Source: an uncultured bacterium
GTDB lineage: Bacteria > Bacillota > Clostridia > Lachnospirales > Lachnospiraceae
Length of the DNA: 5,532 nucleotides
Direction of reading: 5' to 3'
NCBI GenBank assembly: GCA_946061355.1
Contig: CAMGRE010000154.1
Coordinates: 1-5,532, forward strand
Shown here: positions 5,271-5,532 of the stretch, in pieces
Layout: each line of letters opens with the position of its first letter
Position numbering within the stretch: the first letter of the stretch is position 1
Notes under the pieces: model-generated
Seen by the model: the letters and a program-made list of their open reading frames with translations, nothing else
The model's database searches: none
Told to the model about the DNA's origin: nothing
Program-made: the position numbers and the translations under genes

Positions 5271-5532
5271 ATGAACATAAGAGAGCTTGCGGAATATAAT
5301 GTCGGAGAAAATCTTGATCAGATCATGAATCTGGATCCCAGAGGATACGGAGTGTGCCGTATCCTGTATGCGGGCAGCAGATCGTATACGGGAGAGGCAA
5401 CGACCATGCATTGCGCCAGAGAGCTTGGCAGACTGCTTCAGCCGGGAGCTGTGGTTTTCCTGATCACGGGATTTATCCTAAGGCCGCACAAGCAGCCTGA
5501 GACCGACGGCAGCGTCAGTACAGTGCTACTTG
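5271..5532 (+). CDS. DUF4392 protein, D-glutamate cyclase C-terminal family (partial)
   Basis: An open frame starts at ATG 5271, 20 bases after the aminotransferase stop, and runs off the right edge after 87 codons. It is preceded by GAAGGACGGAGAG (5251-5263), a good binding region 7 nt from the start. The product begins MNIRELAEYNVGENLDQIMN, then has an LDPRGYG segment (21-27), a hydrophobic strand ending in LITGF (64-68), and ETDG (77-80). A conserved TGF, then ETDG about ten residues on, is what I recall of DUF4392, the family forming the catalytic C-terminal half of vertebrate D-glutamate cyclase DGLUCY. About two thirds of the protein would lie beyond the window, judged from the usual length near 290 residues. 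The assignment rests on short motifs plus context (pxpABC and a DUF1445 gene in the same operon), so it is likely but not certain. Confidence 0.75.
   Translation, partial: MNIRELAEYNVGENLDQIMNLDPRGYGVCRILYAGSRSYTGEATTMHCARELGRLLQPGAVVFLITGFILRPHKQPETDGSVSTVLL

Noticed and set aside
1..5532. CRISPR arrays, insertion sequences, tRNA or rRNA genes, attachment sites
   Set aside because: No regularly spaced repeats, transposase motifs, terminal inverted repeats or tRNA-like cloverleaf sequences were seen on either strand.

Overview
The window reads as a chromosomal segment of a Gram-positive anaerobe, most likely a clostridium of the Lachnospiraceae type. Base composition is roughly balanced, ribosome binding sites are strong AGGAG/GGAGG types at 7-9 nt spacing, promoters are sigma-A-like, and the proteins resemble the Bacillus subtilis ycsF-ycsI-kipI-kipA set. 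The taxon is inferred from style only; no rRNA or other marker is present.

Layout: the left edge (1-12, minus strand) holds only the first four codons of a divergently transcribed gene, with its ribosome binding site and a candidate promoter. A TetR-family regulator (203-814) follows on the plus strand, with a short palindrome just upstream of its start. The 214-base gap between tetR and pxpB contains a near-consensus extended -10 promoter and then a strong intrinsic-terminator hairpin. Any transcript from this promoter must therefore pass a terminator before reaching pxpB.

From 1029 to the right edge lies a tight one-strand operon: pxpB (1029-1730), pxpC (1718-2734), a DUF1445/YcsI protein (2749-3534), pxpA (3541-4308), a class-IV PLP aminotransferase that looks like a D-amino acid aminotransferase (4387-5250), and the beginning of a DUF4392 protein (5271 to the edge). 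PxpABC is the prokaryotic ATP-dependent 5-oxoprolinase, which opens 5-oxoproline to glutamate.

The most interesting point is the combination. DUF1445 and DUF4392 are the two halves of the vertebrate mitochondrial D-glutamate cyclase DGLUCY, which interconverts D-glutamate and 5-oxo-D-proline. Here both halves are separate genes in one operon with the 5-oxoprolinase and an enzyme able to interconvert D-glutamate and 2-oxoglutarate. The operon may be a pathway handling D-glutamate and 5-oxoproline, for instance from peptidoglycan turnover, rather than only an L-5-oxoproline repair system. That functional reading is inference; the gene identities are well supported.
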